Source: Cylicocyclus nassatus
Taxonomy: Eukaryota; Nematoda; Chromadorea; Rhabditida; Strongylidae
NCBI GenBank assembly: GCA_958299035.1
Contig: CATQJL010000112.1
Coordinates: forward strand, 10,082,880-10,146,879
DNA length: 64,000 nt
Direction: 5' to 3'
In this document: in pieces, positions 33,070-43,765 of the stretch
Layout of the letters: each line of letters opens with the position of its first letter
Numbering within the stretch: the first letter of the stretch is position 1
The notes under the pieces: generated by a model
Database searches by the model: none
Told to the model about the DNA's origin: nothing
What the model saw: the letters and a program-made list of their open reading frames with translations, nothing else
Position numbers and translations under genes: made by a program

Positions 33070-33480
33070 TCAGGGGTGAAGAGGGGGTGAGAAAATTCTC
33101 ACACTATCACCTATGTGCCGCAATACGAGAGACAGCAAAGAAACACGGAAGAAATAAGAAAAAAGCTCGTGCAAGTTGGCTGAAGGGCGCTTCTGTCGCG
33201 CTCTGCCACGGTCGGCCTGCTCCAGTTCGTATTCAAATTCGACCACCGACCGACTAGTGGGGTGAGGACGGCTATAGCTGCGCCCGAGCGATGCACTGGC
33301 GAAAGGCAGAGGCGATTTTGTCAGATATAAATGGCAAACATAGTGGAAGTTTGTTGGTATTCTGAATGCGATCACCGTGTGTTGGATGCCTTCGCGTAGA
33401 TACAGAATAATCATTATTGCAAGCTATTTGTGAGACCAAGTGTTGCGCTTCGCGGCGTTCATCCCCTCCGGAGCATACCA
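33070..33480 (-). pseudogene. Penelope-like element relic (family 2), inverted copy
   Basis: The minus-strand translation has PFISDKIASAFRQCIARAQL, matching FIYNKIASVFRQCIARAQL of the plus-strand copy at about 34000-34050. Beyond that it diverges into the ACTAGTCGGTCGGTGG flank also seen at 29461. Reverse transcriptase C-terminal region only, with frame lesions. It faces away from the copy at 33866, head to head, across about 385 bp. Confidence 0.68.
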
Positions 33481-33526
33481 ATGCCGCCGTTTCAAATATG
33501 TTTTCGTTTACAGCGCGTTTGATGTA

Positions 33527-33786
33527 CAGGGCTTTTCAACATAAGATCACAGCCTCCGCTTGCGCGGCTCCTCCAAAGCGGCCGCCAAGGCTTAGGTCGC
33601 GCGCGGCGTTTGCGGCGCATCGTGCGGGCATTTTGCCAAGCTTCAGTCGATGCGCCGCCTTGTGCATTCGTCGGCGGCATTGATTGAGACCTGACAAAAT
33701 GCCCGGACGATGCGCCACGAACGCTGCGCGGACCTAAGCATTGCGGCCGAGCGGGGCGGCTGTGACACTCAGGTTGTAGAGCCCTG
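33527..33786. mobile_element. 260-bp foldback MITE with TA duplication
   Basis: Ends CAGGGCTTTTCAAC and GTTGTAGAGCCCTG, with TA on each side (33525-33526, 33787-33788). The arms also pair through AGCGGCCG...TTAGGTC and its inverse. GC-rich (GCGCGCGGCG). It lies in the spacer between two head-to-head Penelope relics. Confidence 0.75.
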
Positions 33787-33865
33787 TACATAAGATGTGC
33801 GAGTTGACGTTTAAGTACGTTTAACTGTCCTTACGATACCATTTCATTTTTTGTTTGTTTCGAAG

Positions 33866-34400
33866 AGGATGGATGCCGTGAAGCGCGACGCTTGGCCTCG
33901 CAAATAGCTCGCAGTGATGTTTATTCAGTATCTACGCGAAGGCATATCCCACACACGGTGATCAGATTCAGAACACCAACAAACTCAAACTATGCCATTT
34001 ATATATAACAAAATCGCCTCTGTCTTTCGCCAATGCATTGCCCGCGCGCAGCTACTTGATGACGTCGTTTTAGTAAGCATACCAAACGAGAACCTCAAGA
34101 AGCAGCTTGTGCGAAATCGTCTTACGACCGACAATGTATAACGAGCATATAATACGCCCATATGGCAAGAAGAGAGATTGCACAAAAGTTGGAGTTGTGT
34201 ACCAGATTGAATGCCTTGATTGCTGCCCGCAACATATTGGTGAGACTAGCAGGGCGCTGAGCGTACGCGTAAAAGAGCATTTAGGAAGTAAGAGACGAAA
34301 GAGCCTAGTGAGACATAGGAATGAGTCGCACGGTGGAAATGACTTTAGGGTCAAATATACGATTTTAACGCATAAACAAGAGATGTACCACCTAACAGAC
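33866..34400 (+). pseudogene. Penelope-like element relic (family 2), plus-strand copy
   Basis: Translation shows FIYNKIASVFRQCIARAQL, DDVVLVSIPNENLKKQLVRNR, then after a frameshift near 34130 VVYQIECLDCC, HIGETSRALSVRVKEHL and RHRNESHGGNDF. The YIG tyrosine is His here. It covers the reverse transcriptase end, linker and N-terminal half of the GIY-YIG domain, and is truncated near 34385 before the catalytic Glu helix. Confidence 0.82.
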
Positions 34401-34865
34401 CTGTACGGCATGGCAAAAATGAAAACTATATCCGATGCCAGGTTTGAACATAATGGAACTTGGAAATTAATCGCTATAATATTGAGGTAAGCACGAGCAG
34501 TATCAGTGTTGCCTGCTTAAATACAAGTGAAAACTCCAAAATAGATTTTGGCCTAATACAAATCTCCAACTTTCATAAAAGTGAAGACATCACATGATTT
34601 GTTTACAACATAGTCCCAACAGGTCCTCAACAGGTCCTCAGTAGTGAAGTAGTGCAATTGGTGTGCAATACACATATTAATTTGCAAATAACTCGACGAT
34701 AAGTGAAGAGTTTTGAATTCCGTCTCATCAGAGTTCCACCGAAACAGTTTTGATTTCCAGAGGTACTTAGTCAGTATTATAAAGTCGTTGACCGGCACTG
34801 ACTGTATCGTTCCAGACTTAACGTTCAAAGCGTGTCGGCCGCCGCTGCCGAGCATTGGCACTATG
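34401..34865. other. No supported gene
   Basis: AT-rich DNA between the Penelope relic and a small MITE. No exons recognised. Confidence 0.35.
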
Positions 34866-35029
34866 ACGATTAAGGGGTGGGGGACATTAGGTCGCCGAAA
34901 AAGGGCGGTCCCCGCGGTCATTTGCGACAATTACGCACCCTTGTACATGCGCGGACATGCGTTCCTGCAGGGAATCCGCGCGGGACTCTTCCAAATTCGG
35001 CGACCTAATGTCCTCCACCCACGATTAAG
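34866..35029. mobile_element. 146-bp MITE with 9-bp TSD, GGGTRGGGG family, copy 1
   Basis: Exact duplication ACGATTAAG at 34866-34874 and 35021-35029. The element (34875-35020) starts GGGTGGGGGACATTAGGTCG and ends with the inverse CGACCTAATGTCCTCCACCC. Nine-base TSDs with GG-starting ends occur in Merlin and MULE superfamilies; I cannot choose between them. Confidence 0.85.
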
Positions 35030-35659
35030 CGCGCTGGCTAAGCATTACCGCCAATCCTGGGCCGCCGCGCGACAGTCACGGGTGTTCAGTCTAGGGCGAC
35101 ACGGTCACTTTTAGCTAGACTTTGGTCGTAGGCAATTGCCTGCGATGACTCATATATCCAACTGCAAATGGGCCAGGCACAGGCCATAGTATGGTGAGGC
35201 AAACTTTGCGTGACGCATAAATTGGATTAGGCTGAACAATATAAGCCCTGCGCAATTCTTGGCGTGCGCAAGAGTAGGCTTAGCTTCACTTTGAGCTTTG
35301 CATGTTCTGTCGCGTCGAACTCCGTGCACGCACTCTTAGTCCCCAATATCTTAATAGCCCGTCTCTTAATCAATTTTTTTATAGTTTTTGACAAGATATC
35401 ACGAGTGTGGTTAGCGTAACTGCAGCGTAGTAGCTCGACATCTGTGTGCTACATGTTAGTGGGATCCATGCTCATCTACCGTCTGTTCCAGTACTATCAG
35501 CCAATTGGAGTGATGCGCATCCGCATCGCCACGATCTTGCGTCACGGCTACTACGCCTTGCTTGTCTGCTCCCTCTTCAATCTCTTCGCTCTCTCCGACA
35601 GCGCGCATGCAGCGCAAACTTCTGATGTTGCGAGCGCACAACTACGCCAACGTTTGGGA
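35030..35659. other. No supported gene
   Basis: Mixed sequence with no recognised exon or RNA. The open frame through it continues into a minisatellite and is not convincing. Confidence 0.35.
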
Positions 35660-35945
35660 ACGGCCATAGGTTGTCGGTGTTGTTGGTGTTGTCGGTGTTG
35701 TCGATGTTGTCGGTGTTGTCGATGTTGTCGATGTTGTCGGTGTTGTCGGTGTTGTCGATGTTGTCGGCGTTGTCGGGGTCAGAGACAGTTTGGAAGGGGC
35801 GCGAAACGTGGAGGCTATCATGAGGTCCTACAACGACCAGCAACCTCGGCAACCCCGATAACACCGGCAACACCGACAACATCGACAACACCGACAATAT
35901 TGACAACACCGACAACACCGATAACACCGACAACACCGACAACCT
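35660..35945. repeat. Inverted pair of 9-bp minisatellites
   Basis: About a dozen units of GTCGGTGTT (some GTCGATGTT) at 35668-35778 are mirrored by a similar number of AACACCGAC/AACATCGAC units at 35848-35943, around a unique spacer of about 70 bp. The whole can fold into a long hairpin. ORFs through it (Cys/Arg-rich or Thr/Pro-rich) are by-products of the repeat. Confidence 0.88.
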
Positions 35946-36063
35946 ATGGCCGCTCACTTTAGTCTGTTCCAGTTGAGACAGTCTGTAGACATTTTATGCT
36001 TGCTTCAGCGCTGTTTCGTTACCCAGCCTGATTTCTTTTGCCCAGGCAGTTTTTTAGTTCAAA

Positions 36064-39000
36064 ATGAAAGGACGCGTCCACGGAACGGATGTTTGTGAGC
36101 TCGCGAATTGCCTTACCTACGTCCAGGTAAACATCTACAACACCGACATTTTAACTTTGAAAGAACATGGCTTCGACATTGAGGATTGGCTTGTGAGTAT
36201 CGGAAACATCTTTTGTTACTTTTTCAAACGTGCCGTTCAGAGGGACACAGGCTACCGTTCTATCATAATGGACGTGCCAGTTCTTAATTCTTTGAATGAG
36301 TCTGCAGGCGAGATTGTGGCCAGACGCAGACATGATGCGGAGAAAAAATTACAAAGGGTGAGCTTGTAACCATTCAACCTTTTCTTGATTCTACTGCGAC
36401 TTACCAAATTGTTCACTTGTTATAAGGCCCCGGACAGACTTCACGCGATTGGGTAGGGGAGCGAAAGCCGCCAGGTTCGGTCGCCTGCGCGGACTGCTGG
36501 TCCTGGAACGACATGCAACAACGTTGCGAAAGGACCAGTTAGCCGCGAAAGGCGGCTCAAACTGGCGGCTTTCGTTCCCCTACCCCACGCGATTTGATCG
36601 TCGCGACTGAATCGCGACGAGACAACTGTTACAACATCATTCCATGCCGATCAACTTGCATTTCGGTTGTGATACTTTTCCAGCCCGAAATTTTTGAATG
36701 TGGGAAATGAATGGAAATTTCGGCGATTGAGTCGCGACGACCAAATCGCGTGAAGTCTGTCCGGGGCCTAAGTGGTTCGTTGACGTTAAATATGAGGCGT
36801 TATAGCCGAAATACTCGAAATATGTATGCTGTAATACCTATCTATACAGGGTGTCCCAAAAAGATGTGCACACTGTTTGATTGTTAATAACTTTCTTGCT
36901 TTCATGTCTTTTGCCGAGCTTAAGGTACCATTCTGTAGAGCGAAAATAAACTTAGATTTACAGTATGGAGGGACTTACCAGCCGCTTTTCATTACTGTAG
37001 AATTACGGTAGGTTTCGAGAAGGATTTTCAGCAATGGAAAGCTGTATTTTGCTTCAGAAAAAAGCCAAATAAGCCAGAAACTCTTGAACTGGGTTAATCA
37101 TAGTCGCTGATTCTAGATATGAAAACTGCACATCAGTACAATGTTTCTTTCATGAGTTAATTCAGATTTAGGGTAACAACTGATTTTCCAGTGTTCAGCA
37201 AAAATGTGAATACGCCATCAAGAAAGCTCAAAAAACTGATGAAAAGTTATGTAGTGAAATCAGCACGCCTGAAAACCTTGCTACACAATTTTTTAGATTT
37301 TTTTGAAATTATTTCAGCAAAAGGCTTATCCCACAGTGATGCTGCATGCTGAAAGTTCATACCGTAATCCTACAGTAGCAAAAAGAGATTGGAGTTTCGC
37401 TTAATACTGTAAATCTAAGTTAATCCTCGCTCTACAAAATGATACTTCAAGCTCGGCAAAAGACATGAAAGCAAGAGAGTTATTAACGATCAAACAGTGT
37501 GCACATCTTTTTGGGACACTCTGTACATGTGCGAGTTGTGATTCTTGTCATGTCAGGCTTTTGATAGAGCAAGAACAAGTTTTACCTTGTTTGAGATGTG
37601 GCAGTCTAAACCCTTATCATTTAATTTAGATGATGTGTATTCTCACTTGCAGGGAAAGATGGTCGTCCATACTCCTGACTTACACGATGATGTTCTCACA
37701 CCTAAATCGTCCTCAAAGCCTCCAAATGTATGTGAATTTGAAGCTTCTTTGTCATTGACAATGTCGTCAACTAGGAGCGGCTCGTATCGCTCGGCCGTCC
37801 CTCTTTTGGGCTTGCACCGCATTCGCTAAAGTGTCCTATGAATTTTCTCACGCCCAGTCAACGTGAAGCTTGACTCTGTCTCCTTCCACGCTCAAGTGTG
37901 AGTAAATCATAGAACGACACGTTGGCGAATGCGGCGCAGAAAGCAGGCGAGGCGGCCGCGCGGGACCTAAGCTGCTAACGCACCCGACAGTGCGGTTGTG
38001 ATAGGCTGTATTCTATCGTTAGAGCGTACAACAGCACCCGCGTCCGTCTTAAGCGTTAGCGTTAGCGTTTACCTATGTATGTCGCTGAGAAACAATTACA
38101 GCTTGTCCCGGCTGCTTGTAGAATTGCGAGCAGCCGGGACAACCTATAATTTTTGGAATTGCGTACTCTCAGAACATGTCTCGCTTTATTGATGCACTCT
38201 TTGCTCTTTCATCCATTCACCTTTGCATGGCGCAGTTGCTCTCTGTGCGTAACCTGCAGCCTATCACAGTAGATATAGAGCATTTACTAGCTCGATATAT
38301 AATTGCTTTTAAGACCCTTAGACATGCTCTAGCGAAAGGAAATGGAGAGATCTCAGAAGATGAAACACTTTACGAGGATTGCAAGCTGTTGTCAGGAGAG
38401 GAACCGCATATTGATACTGCAATAGGAGAAACTACATCAATGGGTTGTGCCAAAGACCGTCATAGTAATTCTACCCTCCACCACAGCATCCCAACATTGG
38501 AGAGGCCTACGATTACCCGGAATAATGGTGTAGATGAAGAAATGTCAGGACTCGTAAGCGCTACCGCTGGACACAGAGCAGACGATTTGATGAGCGATGA
38601 CACTTCTTATGTTATCACCGAACTGCGTCCCCCTATCGCACCACTGAACATCAAAAGCTCGGAAACCATCGAACAAAACAACACTGCATCCAATATAGCA
38701 GCTATAAGCCCATCAGAATCTCGTAGTATAAATGCTGATAGTTCTATAGTGCATGACACTGGAAACGAAGCCGAAATGTCACCAAAGGTAGGCTCTCGTC
38801 ATGAACAAATGCTGAAAATAAAAGAAATATTTAGGTGAACGCTCCTGCAAGAAAAGGCAGATGGAAGAATCACCAGTTATCGCCTTTTGTAAGGACCTTT
38901 GAGTGCCACTACCCGGTATGCCTTCAGGCGGCCATCTTCACGCGTGTCATCAGTGTTACCAGTTTATTGTGTTACTAGTGTTGGTAGTTTACCAGTGTTA

Positions 39001-39633
39001 CCAGGGTTATCCGGGAGACCAATATAGCCGGTGTTACTAGCGCTACTAGTGTTACTAGTGTTACCGTCTTTACCGGTGTTGTATGATGAAATGATGACTA
39101 CGACTGCCTCATTTCTTCGAACGGAATCTTTGCGACTGCTGACATCTCGTTTGAAGAAAGGTGCCCTTAGCGTCACAAATAAAACTGGTAATACGAATAA
39201 CTGGTAACACGGGTATACTGGTAATATTGGTATCACGGGTAAGTATGGCCGAAGCCCTACCACTAGACTGGTTGAAGATTCACTGTGTATCACATCAGGC
39301 GTGTACCACCAAAATCATATGGCGTCCAGGATATGGTAAGAATCGCTTGGTCACTCATGTAAGAATTCACTGGGGAAAGAAGCTGAAGAAGTGCAGGCAT
39401 TGCGATTACTCGGCTACACACTGGGGCGGGGTACAGTCTATCGAATTATTTTATTCGCATTTATTTTGATTATTTGCTATCTGACAATTTTTTACGAATA
39501 ATCGTGGACCTAATGTAGCAACTTTCACAAGTATTGTACTATCAAGCTGGGTTAATTTCAGATTTATCAACATCACCAACGCAAACATCCAGATGAGGAA
39601 TTTGCCGGTGCCATCGATCTTGAGTGCGTTTGA
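36064..39633 (+). CDS. C2H2 zinc-finger protein, 6 exons
   Basis: Exons 36064-36192, 36241-36357, 37557-37727, 38173-38787, 39299-39430, 39562-39633, all joined in phase 0, give 411 aa. TTTTTTAG at 36050-36057 just before the ATG looks like a trans-splice acceptor. Residues 1-139 are a novel folded-looking region (NIYNTDIL, GFDIEDWL, SAGEIVARRRHDAEKKLQ). Residues about 185-344 are polar and probably disordered. The C-terminus has HVRIHWGKK, the end of a degenerate finger lacking its cysteine pair, then C376-x2-C379-x12-H392-x4-H397, split by the last intron. Probably a nuclear nucleic-acid-binding protein. Intron 2 (1.2 kb) and intron 3 hold foldback transposons. Exon 4 to 5 joining rests on phase and splice sites only. 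No orthologue recognised. Confidence 0.72.
36423..36771. mobile_element. PIF/Harbinger-like MITE with TAA duplication, copy 1
   Basis: TAA at 36423-36425 and 36769-36771 flank inverted ends GGCCCCGGACAGACTTCACG and CGTGAAGTCTGTCCGGGGCC. A 3-bp TWA target and GG-starting ends are the Harbinger signature. It lies in intron 2 of the zinc-finger gene and is interrupted by a nested MITE at 36451-36585. Confidence 0.83.
36442..36594. mobile_element. 135-bp MITE with 9-bp TSD, GGGTRGGGG family, copy 2
   Basis: Inserted into the left arm of the Harbinger-like MITE with duplication CACGCGATT at 36442-36450 and 36586-36594. Ends GGGTAGGGGAGCGAAAGCCG and the inverse CGGCTTTCGTTCCCCTACCC. It shares TSD length, end sequence and size class with the element at 34875. 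Confidence 0.83.
36847..37523. mobile_element. 677-bp foldback MITE, CAGGGTGTCC family, copy 2
   Basis: Ends CAGGGTGTCCCAAAAAGATG and CATCTTTTTGGGACACTCTG, with TA at 36845-36846 and 37524-37525. Same layout as 12314-12991 (TTTGATYGTTAATA..., ACTTAGATTTACAGTATGGA...). It occupies most of intron 2 of the zinc-finger gene. Confidence 0.85.
37811..37945. repeat. Palindromic repeat in intron 3 of the zinc-finger gene
   Basis: GCACCGCATTCGCTAAAGTGTC is mirrored by GACACGTTGGCGAATGCGGCGC (first 20 bases decisive), with inner pairs around TCTATGA and GAGCGTGG-like text. About 135 bp, no TSD identified. Confidence 0.6.
38103..38142. repeat. Short perfect hairpin in an intron
   Basis: TTGTCCCGGCTGCT (38103-38116) pairs exactly with AGCAGCCGGGACAA (38129-38142) around a 12-base loop, 31 bases before exon 4 of the zinc-finger gene. 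It may be a tiny mobile-element relic or affect splicing. Confidence 0.55.
38950..39250. repeat. Degenerate minisatellite in intron 4 of the zinc-finger gene
   Basis: Loose 9-base units of the GTGTTACCA/GTGTTACTA type at 38948-39080 and inverted GGTAACAC/GGTAATA types at 39185-39240, with unique DNA between. Same inverted-minisatellite architecture as at 35660. Confidence 0.55.
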
Positions 39634-40108
39634 TATTGTAATATTGGTTTGTTGCGATCTCATCTGTGACATTGATATTTGCCAGGACAGAGGAAGATAT
39701 GAGAGAGCTGATGGAACTTTGGAGGCAATGTTATCCAGGTAAATTTTGGCTATCATTTTTATTACAATTTGTTGCTCTTTAATATGTTCAACTATTGAAA
39801 AAAAAAAACTTGATGCTCTATTTTGCATCACATTGAGCTCTACCTTGGCAACGATATGCACGTACCATCCCTATATACTAGCATTTGATTGCTAAATATA
39901 GAAATTGACAACGTCGTGGCCTGGCAACAACGTCTTATTTTTCCATAGAATATCGGCTGTAAGGTGGGACATTCTTCAATCAAATAAATTCTCATCGCTC
40001 TTTCATAGAGAAGAAGTGAGAAATTGAGCTGAAGTGAGAAGTAAGACTTTGATAAATATTTGTACTAGTGATGCATTTTGAATGCGTCATTAAGTTTCTA
40101 ATTTCTTC
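39634..40108. other. No supported gene
   Basis: 3' flank of the zinc-finger gene. AT-rich, nothing further recognised. Confidence 0.35.
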
Positions 40109-40350
40109 TAAGGCCTCGGGCAGAGTTCACGCGATTCCATCGTCGCGATTCATCGCTACAAGACAAGGGTTACGAGTCCATGCGAGTCGATCTTCTTTTA
40201 TCTCAGTTGTGATAGTCATTCACAATTAGTCATGTTAGAAAACTATCACAGCCGAAACGCAAGAAGATCGACATGCAGTGATATTGTTACAGTTGTTTTG
40301 ACGCGATCAGTTTCGACGATGAAAACGCGTAAACTCTGCCTGAGGCCTAA
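40109..40350. mobile_element. PIF/Harbinger-like MITE with TAA duplication, copy 2
   Basis: TAA at 40109-40111 and 40348-40350. Ends GGCCTCGGGCAGAGTTCACG and the inverse ...CTCTGCCTGAGGCC. Uninterrupted 236-bp relative of the element at 36426, sharing GTCGCGATT, GTTACR and GTGATA internal blocks. Confidence 0.8.
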
Positions 40351-40905
40351 GGGGTTCCTCATGTTTGCAAACATCCAAATATCGTTGTCTATCTCCTTCT
40401 GCTAGTCGTCAACTTCATTGTTTTAGGTACACAACCATCCATCGTCATTTCTATTGCAAAGCGTCTACATTTGAAACTTAGCTAAGTCGCAGTACACACC
40501 GCCAGCCATCTATTTTTTGCTGTCAGCCGTGTTCAGGTGCTGTTGAAGAAGAATTTTGTGACCGTAAGCTGGCACGTATCACACGCGCAAGCCGTTTTCT
40601 ACATAGCTGTCATAATGTTTAGAGCATATGTATTTTGTTTGTTTGTCGTCAACTTATAGTAAATTGTTCTTGTATATCTTATGCTACTTTGTGCCTGTAA
40701 AATTTGTGTCTTTGTCCTAGTAAGTTTCTGTAGTCCACCAAGTGCTGAATAATTAAGAAATCTATGTTGATGCGCTGTATCTCGTTTGCTGTGTTTTTAT
40801 TCAGGTGGTCATCAAATAATATGTATTTAGTGTTTTATAGCGTAATAGAAGTATGAAAATTTTTTGAGGAGATTCGTTGTGTAAACCTCTGCGACTTTCT
40901 GGCTG
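40351..40905. other. No supported gene
   Basis: AT-rich intergenic DNA with no recognised feature. Confidence 0.35.
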
Positions 40906-40918
40906 GATTCATATTGGT

Positions 40919-40991
40919 CCGTCAGTTCTGGAACAGTCCCAGCACAGCGCACAGTTTGAGTGCTGTGCTGGAACTGTTCCGCAACTTACGG
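40919..40991. ncRNA. 73-nt hairpin, possible miRNA-like precursor or micro-MITE
   Basis: The arms GGAACAGTCCCAGCACAGC and GCTGTGCTGGAACTGTTCC pair with one mismatch, extended by CCGT-AGTT/AACT-ACGG pairs, around a loop of about 7 bases. Size and small bulges resemble a pre-miRNA. Weaker pairing continues outside to about 40907-41004, which equally suggests a small foldback element. Either strand could be transcribed. Confidence 0.35.
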
Positions 40992-41589
40992 ATCAGTGTG
41001 AACCCAACCTGTGGTGTATCTCCAAAATCTGTATCAAGCATGACACTACTAGATAAATTTGGAACTTAAATGCTGGAAGTCGGAAACTCATACAAATGCA
41101 ACTAGATACCAGCATTCAGTAACTTTCCAGTCCGATTCCGGAGTTGAAAACGTTGGACAGCCAGTGAGACAAAGCCTTTGTCTACTATTTTTTGAAGACC
41201 TGTCTAGCACTAATGTAAGCAGAAGTTCTAAGTTGGTGCAGTTGGGGAAATTGTACCTTTTCATAGTCTTCGCAACAAGCTCTGCTGTAGACCTTATTGT
41301 TATTATACGCACGAAATGGGATGAGTTACAGGAGTTATATAATTAAGTTAATGATAATAAGGTATATTTTCTCTACAGCGTAGAGATAATAAATAGTGAA
41401 AAATGGCTTTTGAAATACAAAAACACTGTACTGGAGACTTGGCGAACGAATTCCTTACTGGACGTCTAATTTTCTTGATTGTCTACTAGCGCATTGGAGA
41501 GGATTCAGAAATTTGCATTGGGCTGACGAAATGACAGACTGGTAATGGAATGATATCGGGTCACCCTGTCTATAGTAGTTTTTTTTTTC
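40992..41589. other. No supported gene
   Basis: An open frame at 41059-41346 has a hydrophobic stretch but no splice context or family resemblance. Confidence 0.3.
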
Positions 41590-41639
41590 AAAAACTCAGT
41601 TTTGGGAGACTACAGTTGCAGCGGTAGAATTTGTCCAAA

Positions 41640-41735
41640 ATTGCGGGAATGTCGGGATTCGCGGGACTGCCGGGATTCGCGGGATTCGCGACTTCACGGG
41701 ATTCGCGGGATTTGCGGGAATAGCGGGATTTAGCT
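41640..41735. repeat. GCGGGATTC minisatellite, left arm
   Basis: About ten 9-base units of GCGGGATTC with variants (TCGGGATTC, GCGGGAATA). The inverted counterpart lies at 47685-47765. Confidence 0.8.
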
Positions 41736-41878
41736 ATAACTTCTTTTAAAACCACTTTATTTGCAATCTGCATGTAGATTTGGCTTCAGCTTGATGAGAC
41801 GAATCTTTTGACATACAGTATGTCCGTAATTTATGGTGAGACGGTAGACATGTGTTGATATCTTGTTATTTTCTACCA

Positions 41879-43765
41879 GTGCGTCACCCCTGCTTCGCAG
41901 AGGCTCGCACTGGCCCTATGCTCTGTATGCCTTACTCATTCCCGCATAATAATGACATTGAAACTCACCGCGCTATGTAGGCTATCACGAATAATTCGTA
42001 AACAACTACTCATTCGTAGAGGTCTTCCATGTGAGATCGGTATTTTCGCGTGGATAAAATCTTTCCCATAAGAACAGATGCAAATTCGAATGGGCTTTTG
42101 GAATTTTTATGGCTTGGTAGTCGCCGTAAGGACAATAGACATAGTGGGCTACACCTCTGTGCAAAATTCTTCTCAAATAATCAGGTAAAATCTTGAATAT
42201 TTGACCGTTTACACAGCGAATGCTTTTTGGCGCTGTTTTCGTAAAGTAGTAGACTTTTCATGACTTTTTTAGGCTAACGTCCATGGCTTGCACATTAGCT
42301 TGTCGAATATATCCTTAACTCTGCAAAAAGTAGTACTACGGACCCAAATTTGCTGGCGAGAAGCCAAGTGGATCCGTTTGACGCGCAATTTTCAATGGAT
42401 CCACTCAACGGATCCGCTCATGCTATTGTATATTGAGGTTTCATGCTGGTAGCGTGCGCTGTGCAAAATTTGGGCTCAGGAATTTGGCTGGAACACGCTC
42501 TACGAATTTCGTGACAGACAGAGATTCACACACACAGACAGACAAACGTAAACAACCCTTAGCCCGTTATTATAAGTTATGATGGTGAGGCTCTTGTGAA
42601 CATTTATCACAGCGTAAATCGCGAATAGCAGTTTTGGTACGAAGTTCTTATTATCGAAAACTATCGCGAAAAATTGGGCAATTTTTATTTACCCTTATCA
42701 CTAATATAAGCATTTTATCATTTATCACTGATAATATCACATTTTTGAATCATTTTTGGCTTATGGTAAGAAAAGTACCGAAGAAAACGCTGAGTGAATT
42801 CTATCGCTCTTTCTCTCATCATAAGTGATCTAGAGAATTTTTTAGTTCTATTGCTCGGTGCAATTGGTAGGTCCCTCGCTGCAGCAATCGATCGATTTCT
42901 CATCGGCACCTGCCATTGCTGTCAATTCTTATTTAAAATGGCATTTTTGCTTCAACTCGCTTCACGCCGAAGCCTGGGCTGAAATTCTGCACCTTCATGG
43001 AAGATGAACGTGGAAATCGACCGCATGAATTTAAGCCATTCTTGACTGTCCTTGTCCTTGATATCATTTTATCATTCATCACTGATCATGACTTATAATA
43101 ACGGGCTAAGGGTGTTTATGCGACTTTGGTCTGTTACGAAATTCGTGGAGCGTGTTTCAGCTAATGTCTTGAGCCCAAATTTTGCATGGCGCAAGCTACC
43201 TTCATGAAAGTCCAACATGCAAAAGCACGAGTAGATTCGTTTAGCGGATCCCTCAGAAATTGCGCGCCAAACGGGTCCACCTGGCTTCTGTACCGCAAAA
43301 GTCGGTCCGTATCACCACTTTTTGCAGAGTCGTGGATGAGTTTGGTAAGCAAATGTACAAGCGATGGAGTTTAGCCAGAAAAGTGGTCGAAAGTTCACTA
43401 CATAACGAAAACGGCGCCAAAACTGGTTGTGTAAATGGTCAATTTGCCAAGGTTCTAGCTAAGCGTTTGAGAAGATTTTCGCACAAAGGTGTAGCTCACG
43501 GTTACCATTACCTTTATGGCAACTACCAAGTTATGACAAATCCAAAAACCTATTCAAATCTGCGTTTGTCTTCCTGCGAAGAGTATCGTCCACGCGAAAT
43601 CACCGATCTCACGTGAAAAGACTTTCTAAATGAGTGGTTGTTTACATTTTATTCGTGGTAGTCGGCATAGCGCGGTGAGTTTCAGTGCCACGATTTTACG
43701 AGAATGAGTAAGGCACATAGATAGTAGAGCCAGTGCGAACCTCTGCGAAGCAGGTGACGCTCTGG
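41879..43765. repeat. 1.9-kb foldback repeat
   Basis: TGCTTCGCAGAGGCTCGCACTGG at its left end is mirrored by CCAGTGCGAACCTCTGCGAAGCA (first 20 bases decisive) at its right end. Further mirrored pairs include the ACTCACCGCGCTATG block, GTAGTCGCC/GGCAACTACC, and the segment around 42340-42540 against 43095-43310. A CAGACAGA stretch lies at about 42513-42545. Confidence 0.72.

Noticed and set aside
33492..33791. GC-rich 99-aa minus-strand frame
   Set aside because: Lies within the TA-flanked palindromic MITE; mirrored frames appear on both strands.
35444..35962. 172-aa open frame rich in Cys/Arg, then Thr/Pro
   Set aside because: It is created by the mirrored 9-bp minisatellite; no splice context and the composition follows the repeat.
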